DNA of 64,000 nucleotides, taken from the NCBI GenBank assembly GCA_947044365.1, contig OX345642.1, forward strand, positions 4,091,598 through 4,155,597, given 5' to 3'. Under the pieces are notes generated by a model. It was not told where the DNA came from, ran no database searches, and worked only from the letters and a program-made list of their open reading frames with translations. Position numbers and translations under genes: made by a program. This DNA is from Petrosia ficiformis. Lineage: Eukaryota > Porifera > Demospongiae > Haplosclerida > Petrosiidae. Positions 24,191 to 62,782 of this stretch are shown piece by piece; position 1 is the stretch's first letter, and every line of letters begins with the position of its first letter.

Positions 24191-25852
24191 TGACGTGTAC
24201 TTTTTCGAGTTGGCTGTCATTTAGTGCCAGACCCATACCATTAGAAAGGGTCTGGTTGCATGCTATACATCAGTTTGTTCAAGGAAGCTGTATAGGTACA
24301 CATATGACAAAACAAATGCAATAACACAGGATATTTCCAAATCGTTATACAAATAGAAAAAGCATTTAGTGTGGCAAACTGCGTAACAAGAGACCAGTAA
24401 TTTGGACACAGTTTGGGTAGATATACACAGTCCTTCTTAGCACTCCTACATCTTTCACTTGTGGAGGAATGAGCTCCATAACTATGCCTTCACTGTGATC
24501 CTAACAACAATGACATCACTTCACACCTCAGTCACATGGTGTAAAAAGCACATGGTAAGAGATGGCTACAAGCAACTATACAGCTGAAACAAAGAGCAGG
24601 TTGAATGCATGCTGGTAAACAGACCTTGACGAGGATTTATACCCAGACAAAGTTAGACATGTGAATTATATTTACAAAATATCATAGTAAACAGTAGGAA
24701 ATCAATATTTCATAAATCATTCTTTTATTGTCAAGTTAGTAACAAAACTGCAGTTCTTAGTGGTTTGTTAGTTATTGTCAGTTTTATGGTTGCAAGGTGG
24801 GGGGTACACAGTGGAAGGAACCTGTCATCCTGTGGCTAACAATTGGGATGCAAGTGGCAGATCTTCATTATTCCACTACTTTCTTGAATTTTTACACAGT
24901 ACCCATAGCAAATGTAACAGAAAAGATATTAACCTATCATGGACAGTGCAGGAAGAGTCATCTTTTGAAAAAAAATGGGTTTACTGGTATCAAGTAATGA
25001 TGCTTTTCTAACTCAAATTAACTTATATAGAAGCAAAGAAATAAGTGATTCCCATGATAGAGCCACATTCTTGATGCTTTATAATGGACACGTTGCACTA
25101 TTAAGTTAAATGTAATGTTGTTGAATCTCAACATTTTATCAATACTTGAAAGTAATCACATTGTTCAGTCACAGGACATGCGAACTCTCAAATGGAGCAG
25201 AGAACAGCACTGGGTTTACCCAACTTAGTGTTGCCAGGAACAAAATTGAGCAGCAAACAGGGGCAGAATGGGGATTCAGTCAACGATTTCTTTGGGTTTT
25301 CCAAGACCAATATTTGCAAGGTTTGCAAGATTGAGCCAGTATTGGATGATGGTACTGCGTTAATTGGTAGGGAACACTTAAGAAATCTGTCTTTCCTTTC
25401 TTTGTAAAACATATAATGCTTTAACATTTAGTGAAGATGTTGATGGATCTCTGAGTAGATGGAGGTTAAGATAAGCCCAAAGTTAGGACTTGCATTTTGC
25501 TTTGCTGTTGAATGAATTTCATTCGAAGTTTAATGAGATCCAAGAACAGCTGGAAGATGATCTGATAACAGGGGTTCTTAGTGAATCAAAGGACAGGTTT
25601 TACAGTGGTCACCTGTTTTTAATGCTCTGTTTAGCATCGATCCATCACTGAAATGTGAATCAGAGTTGTCCCCTTAGAATTATTTTGCCAATTGACACAC
25701 CCAAATAACCCTGTATGTCTCCCCATCCCATTGACATATTATCTAAATGAAGGTCTGGATACCTCATTACATAGGTGGTCATTGATGTTAGCTAGTCTTT
25801 TTGCAAATATAATTTAGAAATTTTTACTTATGACTGGTTTGACAAGCTTGGT

Positions 25853-25856
<4 letters not shown>
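24191..25856. other. Low-information stretch after the retrotransposon remnant
   Basis: A short 'ccagaccc...gggtctgg' hairpin lies at 24226-24255. Two open segments at 24775-25011 and 25146-25407 have no recognisable motif and could be further decayed retrotransposon sequence. No gene is called. Confidence 0.35.
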
Positions 25857-25899
<43 letters not shown>

Positions 25900-26060
25900 C
25901 ATACATTAAAGGCATATATACACACACACTTAATGTATATGCATACACACATACGCATATGTACACATGCACATAAATACACTATACACATACACATTTA
26001 TTCACCAACATAATTATACATAATTATACACAGACATGCATGATTATATATACTCATATA
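25857..26060. repeat. (TA)n followed by alternating purine-pyrimidine tract
   Basis: About 18 TA units are followed by roughly 160 bp dominated by TACACA/CATATA steps, a composition that favours left-handed or unwound DNA. Confidence 0.8.
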
Positions 26061-26187
26061 CATAAACATATACAAATGCTTCTCGTAGCACAAATACTAA
26101 TAATAACTTGTTTGATTAACTTCAATACCACCTGTTAGAATGTGATAATATTGTTTGCTTATTAAGTAATAGTTAGAACTCACTTCA

Positions 26188-26330
26188 CAGTGATTACGTG
26201 TTTTAATGTAGCACGAGGGCAGGTCAATAAAGGTTGTGTTTACATAATGCATGAGCCAAAGGCAAGTGCATTATGTAAACGAGACCTTTATTGATCGCCC
26301 AAGTGCTACAATGAAACACACAATGCACTG
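26188..26330. repeat. Palindromic MITE-like hairpin
   Basis: The left arm (gtagcacgagggcaggtcaa at 26208) pairs with the right arm (ttgatcgcccaagtgctac ending at 26309), with the 'gcattatgtaaac' cores pairing inside. Arms are about 45-55 nt with a small loop near 26255. Confidence 0.85.
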
Positions 26331-27361
26331 TCAAGTGTGTTCTAAGTGATTTATTGATTGATCTGGTAAACTACCACTGTTATTGGAGCTGCTTCATTAG
26401 TAGAGGTGAGCAAAGTGTGCAATAACTAACATATTGCAAGCAAAAGTATGCAATAAGTGATTTAATGTTCAATCATGTGATGCATTATCTGCACTCTGAT
26501 TGGCCACAGGTCACATAATCAGCAATAATTATTTTTATTCCTAACAAAGTATTGAGGAACACTATAGAATATACTATAAAAGTATGTGATATTTAGTGGA
26601 TTGATGCTCCACCCCTCATGTAGAGTATTTTTGTGGTGTATTAGTGTAACACAAGACTATAGGACAATAAAGGTGGAGAATTGGTCATCCTCTTAAAACA
26701 TTAACAATCCACAAACGTTGGTGTCACTTAAAGTAATTTCTGCATTACATGTAATCACCTGACAAATATATGAGAATCTGATTGGCTTATAAAGTCAAGT
26801 GACTTGCTCTTATAAATATTATTTAATGACTATGGTGGTCTATTTTGAATATCATTAGCTATTGCAGGAATTTGTGCCCTGCCCTTATGAATATTGAAGT
26901 TACTCACCTTTTCTTAATATTCGATAATTGTTTGTGTAATTATGTCATTTAGCATATTGCCATGTAAATTATTCCCTCTATCTCTTTCTCAGATACGACT
27001 ATCTAGATTGTATTGGATATAATGAAATGAAATAAGACTAATGGATCTGAGAGTAATACGTAATTCATTATCTAGTTTATCATCTCCGGCCTTCATCTCA
27101 CTATCTTCATCCACTCTTACTCCTAATTTATACACTTATACTCGTGGAGACACAACTAATGAAATAATTTCAAGTGAAATGTTATAATCACCATCAATAC
27201 GACAACATATCACATAATATGTAATTAATGGATATATTTATTATGGGTGTGGTCTTACACTATTAAACAACTTATATAGTATATACTTAGTTGTGACTGT
27301 AGATAGATACATGTATTTAGGGTGTGGTAATGGATTACACTATTGCAATATACCGTGGTAT
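26331..27361. other. Intergenic AT-rich DNA
   Basis: No exon, RNA gene or clear transposon end could be supported. Confidence 0.35.
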
Positions 27362-27810
27362 TTCCCAATATCGTATAGTGGGAAATTTTTGGGGATGCAA
27401 AAGTTCATGTTTTTTTTGTGGTTGAGGGCAGCTAAATGAATAATTTACACCACAAAACTGATTGAATTCAAAGGAGCCGGGCCTGTTATTAAAGAATTGA
27501 TAGCATGTATAACGAAGTAAAGAATGGAGCAATATTTTAAACCTTAGTCTATAAACATAAAGGTTTTCAAAGTTGCCATGCTCTCTGACAGGACAACTGT
27601 TCCTCTAGAAATGGGGTCCAAATAATCTTATATAATATGTGATGAGAACGATTAAAACTTACTGTAGCCATTTTGCTGTTAACTAGGGGGTGTGGCCATG
27701 GTTATAACATGCACATGCAAATAACGAAAATGAAATTCCACGAAAACCTTGATTTACTGTTTCCACAAATATTTACACCCACGAAAATTTCCTGCTATAT
27801 TGTAATACAT
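27362..27810. mobile_element. MITE with GGAAATTTT(C/T)G-type ends
   Basis: The left end (tatagtgggaaatttttggg) and the complement of the right end (tatagcaggaaattttcgtg) align over more than 25 bases, with about 390 bp between them. The ends resemble the right end of the HIRAN-carrying element at 57294-57929, so the two may belong to one Tc1/mariner-like family. The exact ends are uncertain by several bases. Confidence 0.65.
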
Positions 27811-28933
27811 GTACATACATGTTCATATAATAACGTGTATTGGCAAAACGATTGTCATGTTCTTAATTAGCATTCTCACCATTGTACTTGCTTTAATACC
27901 CAACTCTATATTATGATTAAAGTGGTGTCACTGTGGTCATGCATACATGTACATACTTAACACATCAGGAGTGTTGTCCAAGTTGTCATCAAACTTTAAG
28001 ATTAATGACATCTTTTGACATTATACCATGTTGCACCCACCTTAAACTTCTTTAAGTTCTTTCTGTTCTTGATAGTATATGATTCACAAATTATCTATTA
28101 AAAGTTCCCATTCTCCATATATTTTTTGACCTCTTGTGACTATACAAAGAGTCAAACCGTTGCCATAGTAATCATTACATCATTAGGAACTATTGTAATA
28201 CATGTTATATTATGTGTATTGAATGTATACTGCACTGTCGTAATGGAATGGGTGAGGCTTTATCTAGAACAGAGATTAGGAGAGAATTGATGGAAAAGAG
28301 AGAGTGGAAACAACTGACATTAGAGACTGGAGACTATGGAATAATGATTCAATGGAGGACTAATGTAGTTAATATGTGACAATCAATTGACTTACATACG
28401 TATTATTTGATCAATTCGTATCACGCTTGTTTTTTTTTGTTTACCTCAAATACTATTAAATTCATTATTATTTTAATTCTATACATGATATTATGAATAT
28501 TCGATTAGAAATGTTTTTTCTGCTGATAATATAAAAATATATTTCTTGAGAAAGTGCAAATAATGCATGTTTCTCAGAAATGTGATATGTGGTGTCATTT
28601 TTAAGAATAGTAACAATATTCAAATATTCAGTGCCTAAGAGTATAAAAGTGAGTTAGCTAATAGATATAATTATATAATTTTCTCTGTTTGTAATTATCC
28701 TTCTAAAGAAATTCCCAGGTAATTGTGAATAAAATATTTATGCATGTTGACATTTATAGCTAGATAGTGCAACAAACTTGTTAAATATATTTATAATTAT
28801 ATATTTTTAAATTAATACTTAAAAGTAATTATAATTGACAGCATTACATAGTTGTCATATATGCATGTTACTCTACTTGTAAGTAAATAATATTCATGAA
28901 ATAAATTACTTTTTACTCTAACGTTTATTGTAG
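27811..28933. other. Intergenic DNA upstream of the multi-pass membrane protein gene
   Basis: 28243-28380 holds a small open segment that starts at an ATG (MGEALSRTEIRRELMEKREW) and shares its core with a segment near 14216-14280 on the other strand. The acceptor TTATTGTAG at 28925-28933 shows that a 5' untranslated exon lies somewhere upstream, but it was not found. Confidence 0.4.
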
Positions 28934-28942
28934 GTCATTTTA

Positions 28943-29875
28943 ATGTCAAACAACAGCAATCGAGTTGCTGCTGACAGTTTTCAGTGCACACCATGTATCA
29001 TTATATTGTTTCTCATACCTCTGGGTTTATTAACTGCAGTAATTGGACTTGGTAACTAAAATAAATTTATTTGTCATAATCTGATGTCTCTCAAATATCA
29101 GCTACTGCAGGTATCATTACTGCCCAAATGAGTGATGAGCTCATTGAAAATAGTCATTGGATGTACTACATGATAATTGCAACAATAGTCACTTTCCTAT
29201 ATTCTATATTTGGTACTATTGCTGTGTTCGTGCTAGTGAAGACAAAACGTAAAATGTAATATTATTTTCGTTTTTGTTGATTGTTGTTAACCCGAGCCGC
29301 GTAGGCGGAGGGTTATAGTAGTTGGTTTGTGTGTGTGTGTGTGTGTCTGTCTGTCTGTCACCACGTAATCTTTGCAAATACCTGCTGATACTAATTTGTT
29401 GACACATGGTTGAAGATGCTATACATTCATAATGCCGACATTTAAAGGATTTGTTCTGAACTCATCTTGTTGCAGAGAAACAGACGTGTAAACTCTCGTC
29501 GATCTGTCGCCATCTTGAAATTTCTTCGTTTTTGCTGATGTCAGCAGAAAACACAAAGCCACTAACTTTTGTCTCTGTTTTTTGAGCTTTATCTATTGTC
29601 CTAACGAGTGTTTATACAGCTATTTGTGAAGTTTTGTCCGGAAATTCGCTAGTTCTCAGGAGATCTGATGGCCATGCTATCGCCATAATTTGCATATTCA
29701 TGTTGAAGTCATACAAATTATAGTGTTGGGCTGTTGCAATGTTACTTAGGCAAAGTTGTTGTAAAGCCATTCTGTCTAGCAGTAGCTAGCGAGGGTTTTG
29801 CACTTTAGTGCATTCATTTATTATAATTAATCTGTTGTTCACTAATGTTTGCTTATTGTTTCTGACAATCTGTTG

Positions 29876-29932
<57 letters not shown>

Positions 29933-31171
29933 TATATCATTTCTTTAGAGATCATAATGCTTCCACTTCCAGAGCAAGAGACACTCCAGACGAACTAACT
30001 CCACTAAATCCACTGGTTAACACTGATACAAGTGTAAAAAATATAGGTGGCAAACAACTCGTTCGCTATCATGGAGCCAAATTAGCCAAGATGACATTTT
30101 GTGCTGCATTCAGCTTGTTCATTTTCCTACTCCTGTCATCTTTAGCCTTACTATCAAGTAGGTTATGAATTATTTGTAATCGTATTATTCATTTATTTAC
30201 ATATAGTTCTATGGAGTTTTGCTATATCATATGATTTTGCTCGGAGGGTTGAAAAGGAGTTATATATATATATTACTGTGGAAGTACTTGTTGGTCTGAT
30301 TATGCCATTTTTAGTAGTGCTATCATCAGCTATATTCTCTGTATTTCTAGAATACATTACAGAAGGTAACCTTGATGCTCGTAACCTTATACCAAGATTT
30401 TTTCCAGTGGTGAAACTTGAAGGTTCTAGTAATGATCGGTATTGGATAATATTAGATCAATTTTATTTTAAATTAAAATATGAGACTAAACGTTGTGGAT
30501 ATTGCAGTCGTACCCCAGCCACATGGATCTTAACCATTATAGTATCACTGTCATTATTTACTGCTGTTAGTTATTTCATGACTACGAATATCATACAACA
30601 AGTCACACTACATTCATGTCCAGACAGCAGTATGGAATTAGACTGTTTCAATGGTGATTTTGAGTATATAGATTGTAATGCTACTGAAATAAATAATACA
30701 ACCTTTGATCGTATCTATTGCTTCAAGTTTCTAAGGTTTGGAAGAGATACTGATATTATTGGAGAAATTGCTAACTCGTTTGCTTTCTATCTGGCCATTC
30801 TTGCATTCTTCACAGTAGCTGTTCATATAGCATCAGTTCTGAATACATTACAACCAACTAAACTATGGGGTATTGGATTTGTAGTGATCTTTTTTCTGAT
30901 AGTTTTCATTGGATCGATTCTCTTAGCATTCTTGACAGTTGAAATCACACAGATAGTCCAGGTGTTTATGATAGCATTTATTATACTCCTGATTGGATTG
31001 CTTCTATTCAGTCAATGGGATCAATTAGTAGACATACCACCTGGACCTGACAACCATTCTACAACTAATGGACAAAACGAACCAACCATGACCACTGAAC
31101 AGCCTCAACCTGACGACCATAATGAACAAACCCCACTTACTATGTCTACTGAAGAACCTGAATCTACATGA
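28943..31171 (+). CDS. Multi-pass membrane protein of unknown function (four exons)
   Basis: The exons are 28943-29051, 29111-29248, 29951-30157 and 30207-31171. They sum to 1419 nt, exactly 473 codons with the TGA, and each junction completes a codon. The predicted protein is 472 aa. Roughly eight hydrophobic segments are visible (IIILFLIPLGLLTAVIGL; WMYYMIIATIVTFLYSIF; TFCAAFSLFIFLLLSSLALL; VEVLVGLIMPFLVVLSSAIF; WILTIIVSLSLFTAVSYF; FAFYLAILAFFTVAVHI; FVVIFFLIVFIGSILLAFL; VFMIAFIILLIGLLLF). Between segments 5 and 6 lies a Cys-rich loop with N-glycosylation sequons (NAT, NNT). The C-terminal tail is rich in Pro, Thr, Glu and Gln. No family was recognised. The start ATG is the first in the exon after a 5' UTR acceptor. 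Confidence 0.82.
29289..29820. mobile_element. Non-autonomous element in the membrane-protein gene intron
   Basis: It begins TTAACCCGAGCC...GTAGGCGGAGGGTTATAG, followed by GTCTGTCTG runs. The same block appears reversed at the ends of the repeats at 2990-3690 and 38785-39385. The right limit near 'gcgagggttttgcac' is approximate. The intron otherwise contains a (TA)n tract at 29876-29931. Confidence 0.6.
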
Positions 31172-32529
31172 TGAGCAAGCTAAACGTTAAGCTAAACGCT
31201 AACCTAAACAATTTAAGACTGAGAAACAATCTACTCACTAAGATAATGTCTTTGTACATACAATGTGCTAAATATTAAATACATACATACACACACATAC
31301 ATACTTTTTCCTGCTGTTTGTTTCTGTACTAATGTATCGGATGCAAGAAAAAATTTTAAGTGCCAACACAAGTACTTAGTAAAGCATTTTAACTAACTAA
31401 TTAACCACTTTCTTTGTGTACTATAAATAGAAACTACATCCCATCTTTACATATAATGTAAAGAAAGTTATAAGAAGAAACATCCACTATAAAATGGAAT
31501 ATTGGTCATTAATAAGTACAAGTGTTTAGTTAGTCTTTAGTTAAATCAAATAGATTTGAAAAGTTCACATATCCATAACCTGTAACAGCAGTAGTACGAA
31601 AAATAATAAGAATTTTAAACGGCAGTTTCTGCATGTAACCTTTACTATAAGTAGTAACAAAACCACATTCCATCAAATTACAAATTAAAACCGCAACTCT
31701 TCCACTATTTTATAGTATAAAACCCTTATTAGCAAGTTGACTGCCTAGAATGTATGTAATGCAATTACTGTTACATGAATTAAGACAATTTTATGATATT
31801 AAACAAACATGAATACAAATATTACACCACCAGGAATACATTATAACAATGGCAATACCCAGTGGCGTAGCCTGGGCCCAGGCATCAGAATTAAATTCGA
31901 ATTTTAATTAGTATCATTAAAATTAATAACACTATATAGACCTGGAATAGTCTGCATTAAAAACTAAGATAGCTAATGAACAAATGATACATGATTTTAC
32001 TAAGAATTTGTGTTTACTTTAATTAAAGATGAGGCAGAAAGAAGCAGTAGCTGGCTTTTCACAAGAGTTGATGCACTCTCTCGCCTACAGACCAGATCTG
32101 GAAAGTCTCTCCGTTCTTCACAATTTATGATGTTTTTAAATCTTCCAGGAACGTCATATGTAGTTTAAAAAGACAAAAGAGTAATAGTAACAGTTTAATG
32201 GCAGAATATCCAGTTTGGTGTGTATGAGAAGCAGTAGTCTCGCGTAGCCAGACCCATCCTAAAAGGGAAGGTATTATATATATATATTATATAATATATA
32301 TATATATATAATGTTATATATATATATATATAATTATATATTATATATTTATATGTTATAACACCCCTGCTAGTGCTATATTAAATCAATTGTTTGATCA
32401 TTAAAAGTAATGATTAACAATATATTTAGCAGTGGCTAAGACATTTGTGATCCTTTTTATGCTCTATTTTCAATCATATCTCCAAATTATATTTTAATCC
32501 ATAAGACTGGTTTTCGCAGAGCCATAAGT

Positions 32530-32712
32530 ACAGCTCTTTGTATTTTGATTTATAGTGGTGTAAGGACTTATGTAGGGTTATATGGAAGTGGTTTGTTTAA
32601 TTTTGGGTCCTATGTTAGCCTCCCAACCTTGTTCACATGCTTTTTGGGTTTTGACGTCCCTACATCTTCTTTCATTTTTATTGAAAATGTTTTTTATTAT
32701 TCTTTATAATTA
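32530..32712. repeat. Single arm of the foldback family seen at 48125-48429
   Basis: It shares 'cttatgtagggttatatgga', 'agtggtttgtttaattttgg' and 'ccctacatcttctttcattt' in order with 48290-48429. Only one arm is present here. Confidence 0.85.
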
Positions 32713-33109
32713 TATATATTATTGTTAAATTGCCTAACAATTTTCTGTGTTAATTTTTTTCTCCATTCTTAAATTGTGAAAATTACTTTTGTCATTCAAA
32801 AATCCTAAATCATCCAGCTATCATTATTAATCAATTATTACATTTTCACTACCTCAATCTTGTATTACATGACACTACAGGTACAATGTCATTTACATTG
32901 TACCTGTAGTGTACATGTAGGTCCTGTACTAGTGTACTAAAGTACATGAACATGTACTGATAGTCATGTATATGTATGTACACGACTGAATGTACACTGT
33001 ACCTGCATGTACATTTTACCTGTAGTGTAGGGCCTGCATGTACATTTTACCTGTAGTTTACTAGTGTACTAGTAGTACATATGTATGTGTATACGTGTAT
33101 ACATGACTA

Positions 33110-33129
33110 CATGATGTTATCAGAGATGT

Positions 33130-33164
<35 letters not shown>

Positions 33165-33201
33165 CACCTGAGGCAATGGAAAAATGAAAAATGAGAGTTG
33201 C
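33110..33201 (-). repeat. SINE tail fragment
   Basis: It corresponds to the tail of the tRNA-derived SINEs at 61906-62425 (atgatgttatcagagatgta, an AAAG run, then acacctgaggcaatgg) and stops at 'gagagttg', just where the tRNA-like part would begin. Confidence 0.85.
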
Positions 33202-36200
33202 ATGTACATGTACCTGCAGGTCAGCAATTCCATTAAAAGCATCAAAGCTGGTGAGTGTGAGCAACAGCAATGTTAATGTGCTAATGTTAATGATGCAATC
33301 AACACTGATAGTGATACATTATTTTAATTGAGCTTAGTTAACATTTACAATCATATGATCAACTTGAAACTTCTACAATAACTGAATAACTACATCAGAA
33401 GCATTTGGTAAAGAGTCATAATTCCAAATGCATTATCAGAATGAAACAGCTCAAAGCAAACCGTTTAAACACCTCTCCCAAAATTTGTCTTTCTTTTATC
33501 TTTCTTCTGTATTCGAACATAGTGTAAAAACATGTATTGGAATGTGAATTGGTGCATGTACATGTATGATTAATTGGTGCATGTACATGTATGATTAGAC
33601 ATTTAGCTTACTTCAGCAACAATTATTTTAAGTGACTTAATATTAGAGGAAGATTCTAAAAGCTTCACTAATAGATACACTTATATGCAAATGGTATACA
33701 CAAGTATCCAGATACAAAAATAGATCCAGACACTAAGCAAACATTATGAATACCTTAACCAGTTATTTGTTCTAGCCCTAGTTCAATGTATGTTGATATA
33801 ATATGTTTGTGTCACAATATGTGTTGCATGAATGTACATAGTTAGGGAAGTCACATCATTCCAGGGGGCTTGATCAATTAGTGAGCATGGCATTTAAATG
33901 AGCTTGTTTTTATAGCTATAGCCTTGCATGAAATAATTAGAGCAAATATGGTACCTATAATTATGCAATATAGAAATCTTAACCCTAACCATAATTAGAA
34001 TAGTACCACGGTAGGTTATATGAATCTTACTCCAATTCACCATAAGTAGTAGGTGTGGCAGTTTGGAGTCAGTCTCAATTACAGAATAGGTATTCCTGTA
34101 CAGTAGGTCCTGTAATTGTACACGTTTATCAGTAGATACAGTACATGTTGTATAGTGATACATACTACATGATGTGCCTAGCATGCTAGCAAAAGGCGTA
34201 AAACAATTAACAAACAAACACAACAAACAAGCAGCCACAATAGCCACAATGACATGTGATTCATTCATATCCAGTGTTCATGTACATGTATAATATAGTG
34301 TATGTACATGTACCCATTTGTGTGTGAATGAACTCATTTATATATACATGTAGTGTTACAATACAGTCAGTCAGTTTTTGTAGCCTAGCAGAAACCCGAC
34401 CTACATGTATAACCATATACAATAGCTACTATCATGTATACATGTAAGTAGTAGATGTGACAGCTTTGGAGTCAGTCTCAATTCCAGAATAGGCAAATAC
34501 ATTTGGAGTTTAGAGTCTAGTACTTTTATCATATTGCCCATCACTGTAATGTACATGAATTACATTATCATCAATTAAAACTCTTACTCTATTAGAAATG
34601 CTGTAATCAAATTTGACTTTGTCAGTAACCTTTTGTTATTCTCAACACTTAATGAGATTATTGTGGGTTACTAGTTAATTATACTCATACTCTATCAGTG
34701 TATTACTCATATCCTAGTAATTATAATATTATTCACCATTGTGGGTTGTTACTTCATATAAAGATAGTATTGTAGGTATATAAATATAACATTATTTCGT
34801 ATGAAGAAATTACATCATTAATATTGTGACTTATATGGACAGCTAACACTGCAGCATGGAACCTTTGTAATGTAATGTACATGTGCACAATGTGCATGTA
34901 TGTGTTTATATTCACTACAAAGTTTCATGCACTTGATTTGAAGTAATATGATAGTCTTGAAACAAGGAGTCACATGTACACTGAATATGTTTGAAACTGT
35001 ATTATGAATATGACTAAACAGGATAATTCCTAAACCCACAATGGTGTCACTAACATTTGAGTATAAAAGCAATTGTTGAGTTCCTAAAACTTACACTTTT
35101 CTTCTCTGTTTGTAACAAATGTTTGAGAGCCTACTAAAATAAATAGGCTTAGTTTTACAAAAAGTGAACTGTTCATGTCTAGTCAGTCAATCATTTTGGT
35201 AGTGGTAGGAGAAACCAAAATCTTTGATACTGGAATAGTTTGATATTTGGTATTGTGCATGTATACATTGTTGTATGTTTTGATATGTGACCAAATTTCC
35301 GAAAATCAGGCTTATCAATTTTCAGATATGAGTGAAAATAGACAGTTATGGCTTACTACATAAAAAGCTTCATTAACATCTTACCTATTCACTCAGAGAA
35401 GTTTGGAGACATCTCTGTGCTTCGCTAGCCACTCCTAAAAAAGTTTTTAGTCATTACTTTTGATGATTAAATAATTGTTGATTTAATTGTGTTTGTTCTC
35501 AAAATGAAGGATTTGTGACTACAAAGGTTTAATCCCCCGCTGTAGCTTTGTCTTTTGCGTGATTGGGATGTATCATATATCATTCTGGAGCTAATTGAAT
35601 ACTCTGTTCAGTTAATACGTCTTGAAATCTTATCCGATAAGCCTGCTTTTTGCAAAATTTAAAATCTTTAATAATATAGCTGACAAATTCTAAAGTACAG
35701 TATATTGCAATTATCTAAGTCCCTTGACTATTTATAACTAGAACATCATTTACATCATAATTATAACTAATTAACCAATTTAACCACACCCAATGTGAAC
35801 AATTATGAACATACTTTGGCCACCAATCCTTCTGCCCTTCTAATGTCCATGTAGTTTGAATACTATAATTATTAAAGAACACCTCCAACAAAATAGATTA
35901 CCTTTATTTGTATAATGGCGTTGTGTATATGTAAATATAGGAAAGCACATTAATATTATTCTTGAATTTATTTTGACACATCACAACATAATTACACATC
36001 AGTACAACCAAACCAAATCATGGTTCTTGAGAGATTTACCTGGCAGGTTGCTAGAACAACAGGAAGAGCTTTGTCATGAATATGATTAAATTATGTAAAT
36101 ATGAAACCACAACAGTGTCAGTAAAGGTTCAAAATAAAAGGAGAGCTGCTCAAAGCATTACTGCATTGGCATTGTTATTAAGAATTTCAACAAAAATTTT

Positions 36201-36342
36201 TTGGGAGCCTACTGCATTAGGCTTAATTATCATAATTATCATAATTATGTAGACTGAGTGGCTTTGGGATCAGAATATATGAAGTTATGAACACATGTAA
36301 TGCACAATACTAATTTTCATGGATTGTATACATTACCAATAC

Positions 36343-36405
36343 CAGGAGCCCATAATGATGTTGACCAGAAAAACGCTTTCTGGTCCATGTCATTATGGGC
36401 TCCTG
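36343..36405. repeat. Near-perfect hairpin (caggagcccataatgac arms)
   Basis: The arms 'caggagcccataatgatg' and 'catgtcattatgggctcctg' pair with a short loop around 'gaccagaaaaacgctttctggtc'. One arm occurs alone near 3866-3895. Confidence 0.85.
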
Positions 36406-38123
36406 ATATTACATAATAAAAATTGTTGTGAAATTAATACTAACATTAATTTTGTAGGAGATTAATTTTTCATGGAATTAAGCAGCAATAAATTAAATTA
36501 GTCTCTAAGTATTAAGCTATCTATTCAAATTGGTACCTGCTTTTGTCTACTCTATGTTTGCCTACTAATTGTGTGTATTATTGCCTATGTATACTGTATT
36601 TCTAATTATACAAAATATTTTTAGAATTCTTACTAAGTGAATTTTAATTTAAATGTAATAAAAATTTTAACACCAAGTAGGCAAACACAAACATTACCAT
36701 CTATTCGTTAGAATTGGAATTAAATCTACTACTTCAATTAGATATTTACACGTAATTAGATTACTAATAATTTTGGGGCTTAAAGAGTTCAAAGTGCAAG
36801 TGTGAGGCAGTAAAGAAGTAGATTGGCAAAAGTTTACCATCAACATCAAATTTTTGATAGCCTAGTGAATATGCTTAAAATTACCACAATGTAGTAGGAG
36901 TATAACATATAATTATAATATAATTATGTTTAATCATGTCTATGCAAGTCTGCCTGTGGATTCTCTACATATACAACTGATACAAGGAGATATTTATAAT
37001 TATAGATTGTACATGTGACTATTAATATATGTACAGATCATATAATGACATTCCTAGATACTCTATCCTGAAAAAAAAAGCACTGACTTGTGAATCAATT
37101 TTGGTCATCATCAAAACTCCATAACATGCACTTCAATAAGTATTTTCTTCAGCTTCATTTTGGACTTTGATGACTTGCACATATAATTATTAGACAGATA
37201 TACTAATATGCAACTTCACATCTATAATATATAAATTATGGGGATGTACGAGGCATTCTATCAAGGACAATTGACTACAAATAGACCAATAAGTGCATGG
37301 TCTCTATAATATATAGAAACACAAATGATATGAGGTTATGGAAACAACATTTCCAAACTAGAGATGTCTCATGTTACAAACTTTGATCCAACAACCAAAA
37401 TTTAACAGATGGTATGACATTTAGATTTAGACCTCAAGACAATATTGCAAGAATTAAGAAATTCTTTATATGAGTGTATATGTAGGTGAAATGAAAAGGA
37501 AGATGGTAAACAATTATCCAATGATCATGTAATGTTACCTTGGATACTGATTCCTCTCATGCAAAGGGGCTGGGCTCACCAGACTATATACATACATTCA
37601 TTAGTAATTCACCATCTTTTTGAGGGCTGATTGTAGTGTCATTATAGGCACTATATATGATCATTTAGTCGCTAGTACTTGTGTCTCTCACCAATACCAT
37701 CATTGCAATCACAAGTGTCATTATAGTCAGTCACTAATGTTTGGACGTCATTCGTTAATACTTTCCCTATTGTCACAAATACCATTATAGTCACTTTTCC
37801 ACTCTATTAGTAGTTTTATAAGCCTATATATATCAGTGCTTGTAAAATAAAGTTGTCTGACCTGCATAAATATCACTATTAGTTATAAATATGTGGAAGA
37901 TTCTCATGGAACAAAAAAAGGTAACATTGTAGATGTACATGATTGTATCAAACAAAAATTGGTATTATTATAGCTAAGAGTTAGTTTCTATTTTTAGTAT
38001 ACAATAATAATAACCCATATGATATACAAGAAAACTAAATTGTAACCTAAGCATAATATTATAACTATTATAATATATTTACTATAATACAGCAACAGAT
38101 ATCTTCCGTATAAAACTATAAAA

Positions 38124-62782
<24,659 letters not shown>

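Larger units (their letters stand above)
31172..38123. other. Repeat-rich intergenic region
   Basis: No gene is supported. Recognisable pieces are: a 'cagtggcgtagcctgggcccagg' transposon-like end at 31860; TA-rich DNA at 32275-32345; a half foldback at 32530-32712; tandem 'tgtacctgtagtgtac' style motifs at 32870-33070; a SINE tail at 33110-33201; a solo end resembling the foldback terminus (cagggggcttgatcaattag) near 33861; and a 60-bp hairpin at 36343-36405. The rest is AT-rich. Confidence 0.5.

Noticed and set aside
25146..25427. Open segments on both strands after the Gypsy remnant
   Set aside because: No conserved motif or splice evidence; possibly decayed retrotransposon sequence, but not callable.
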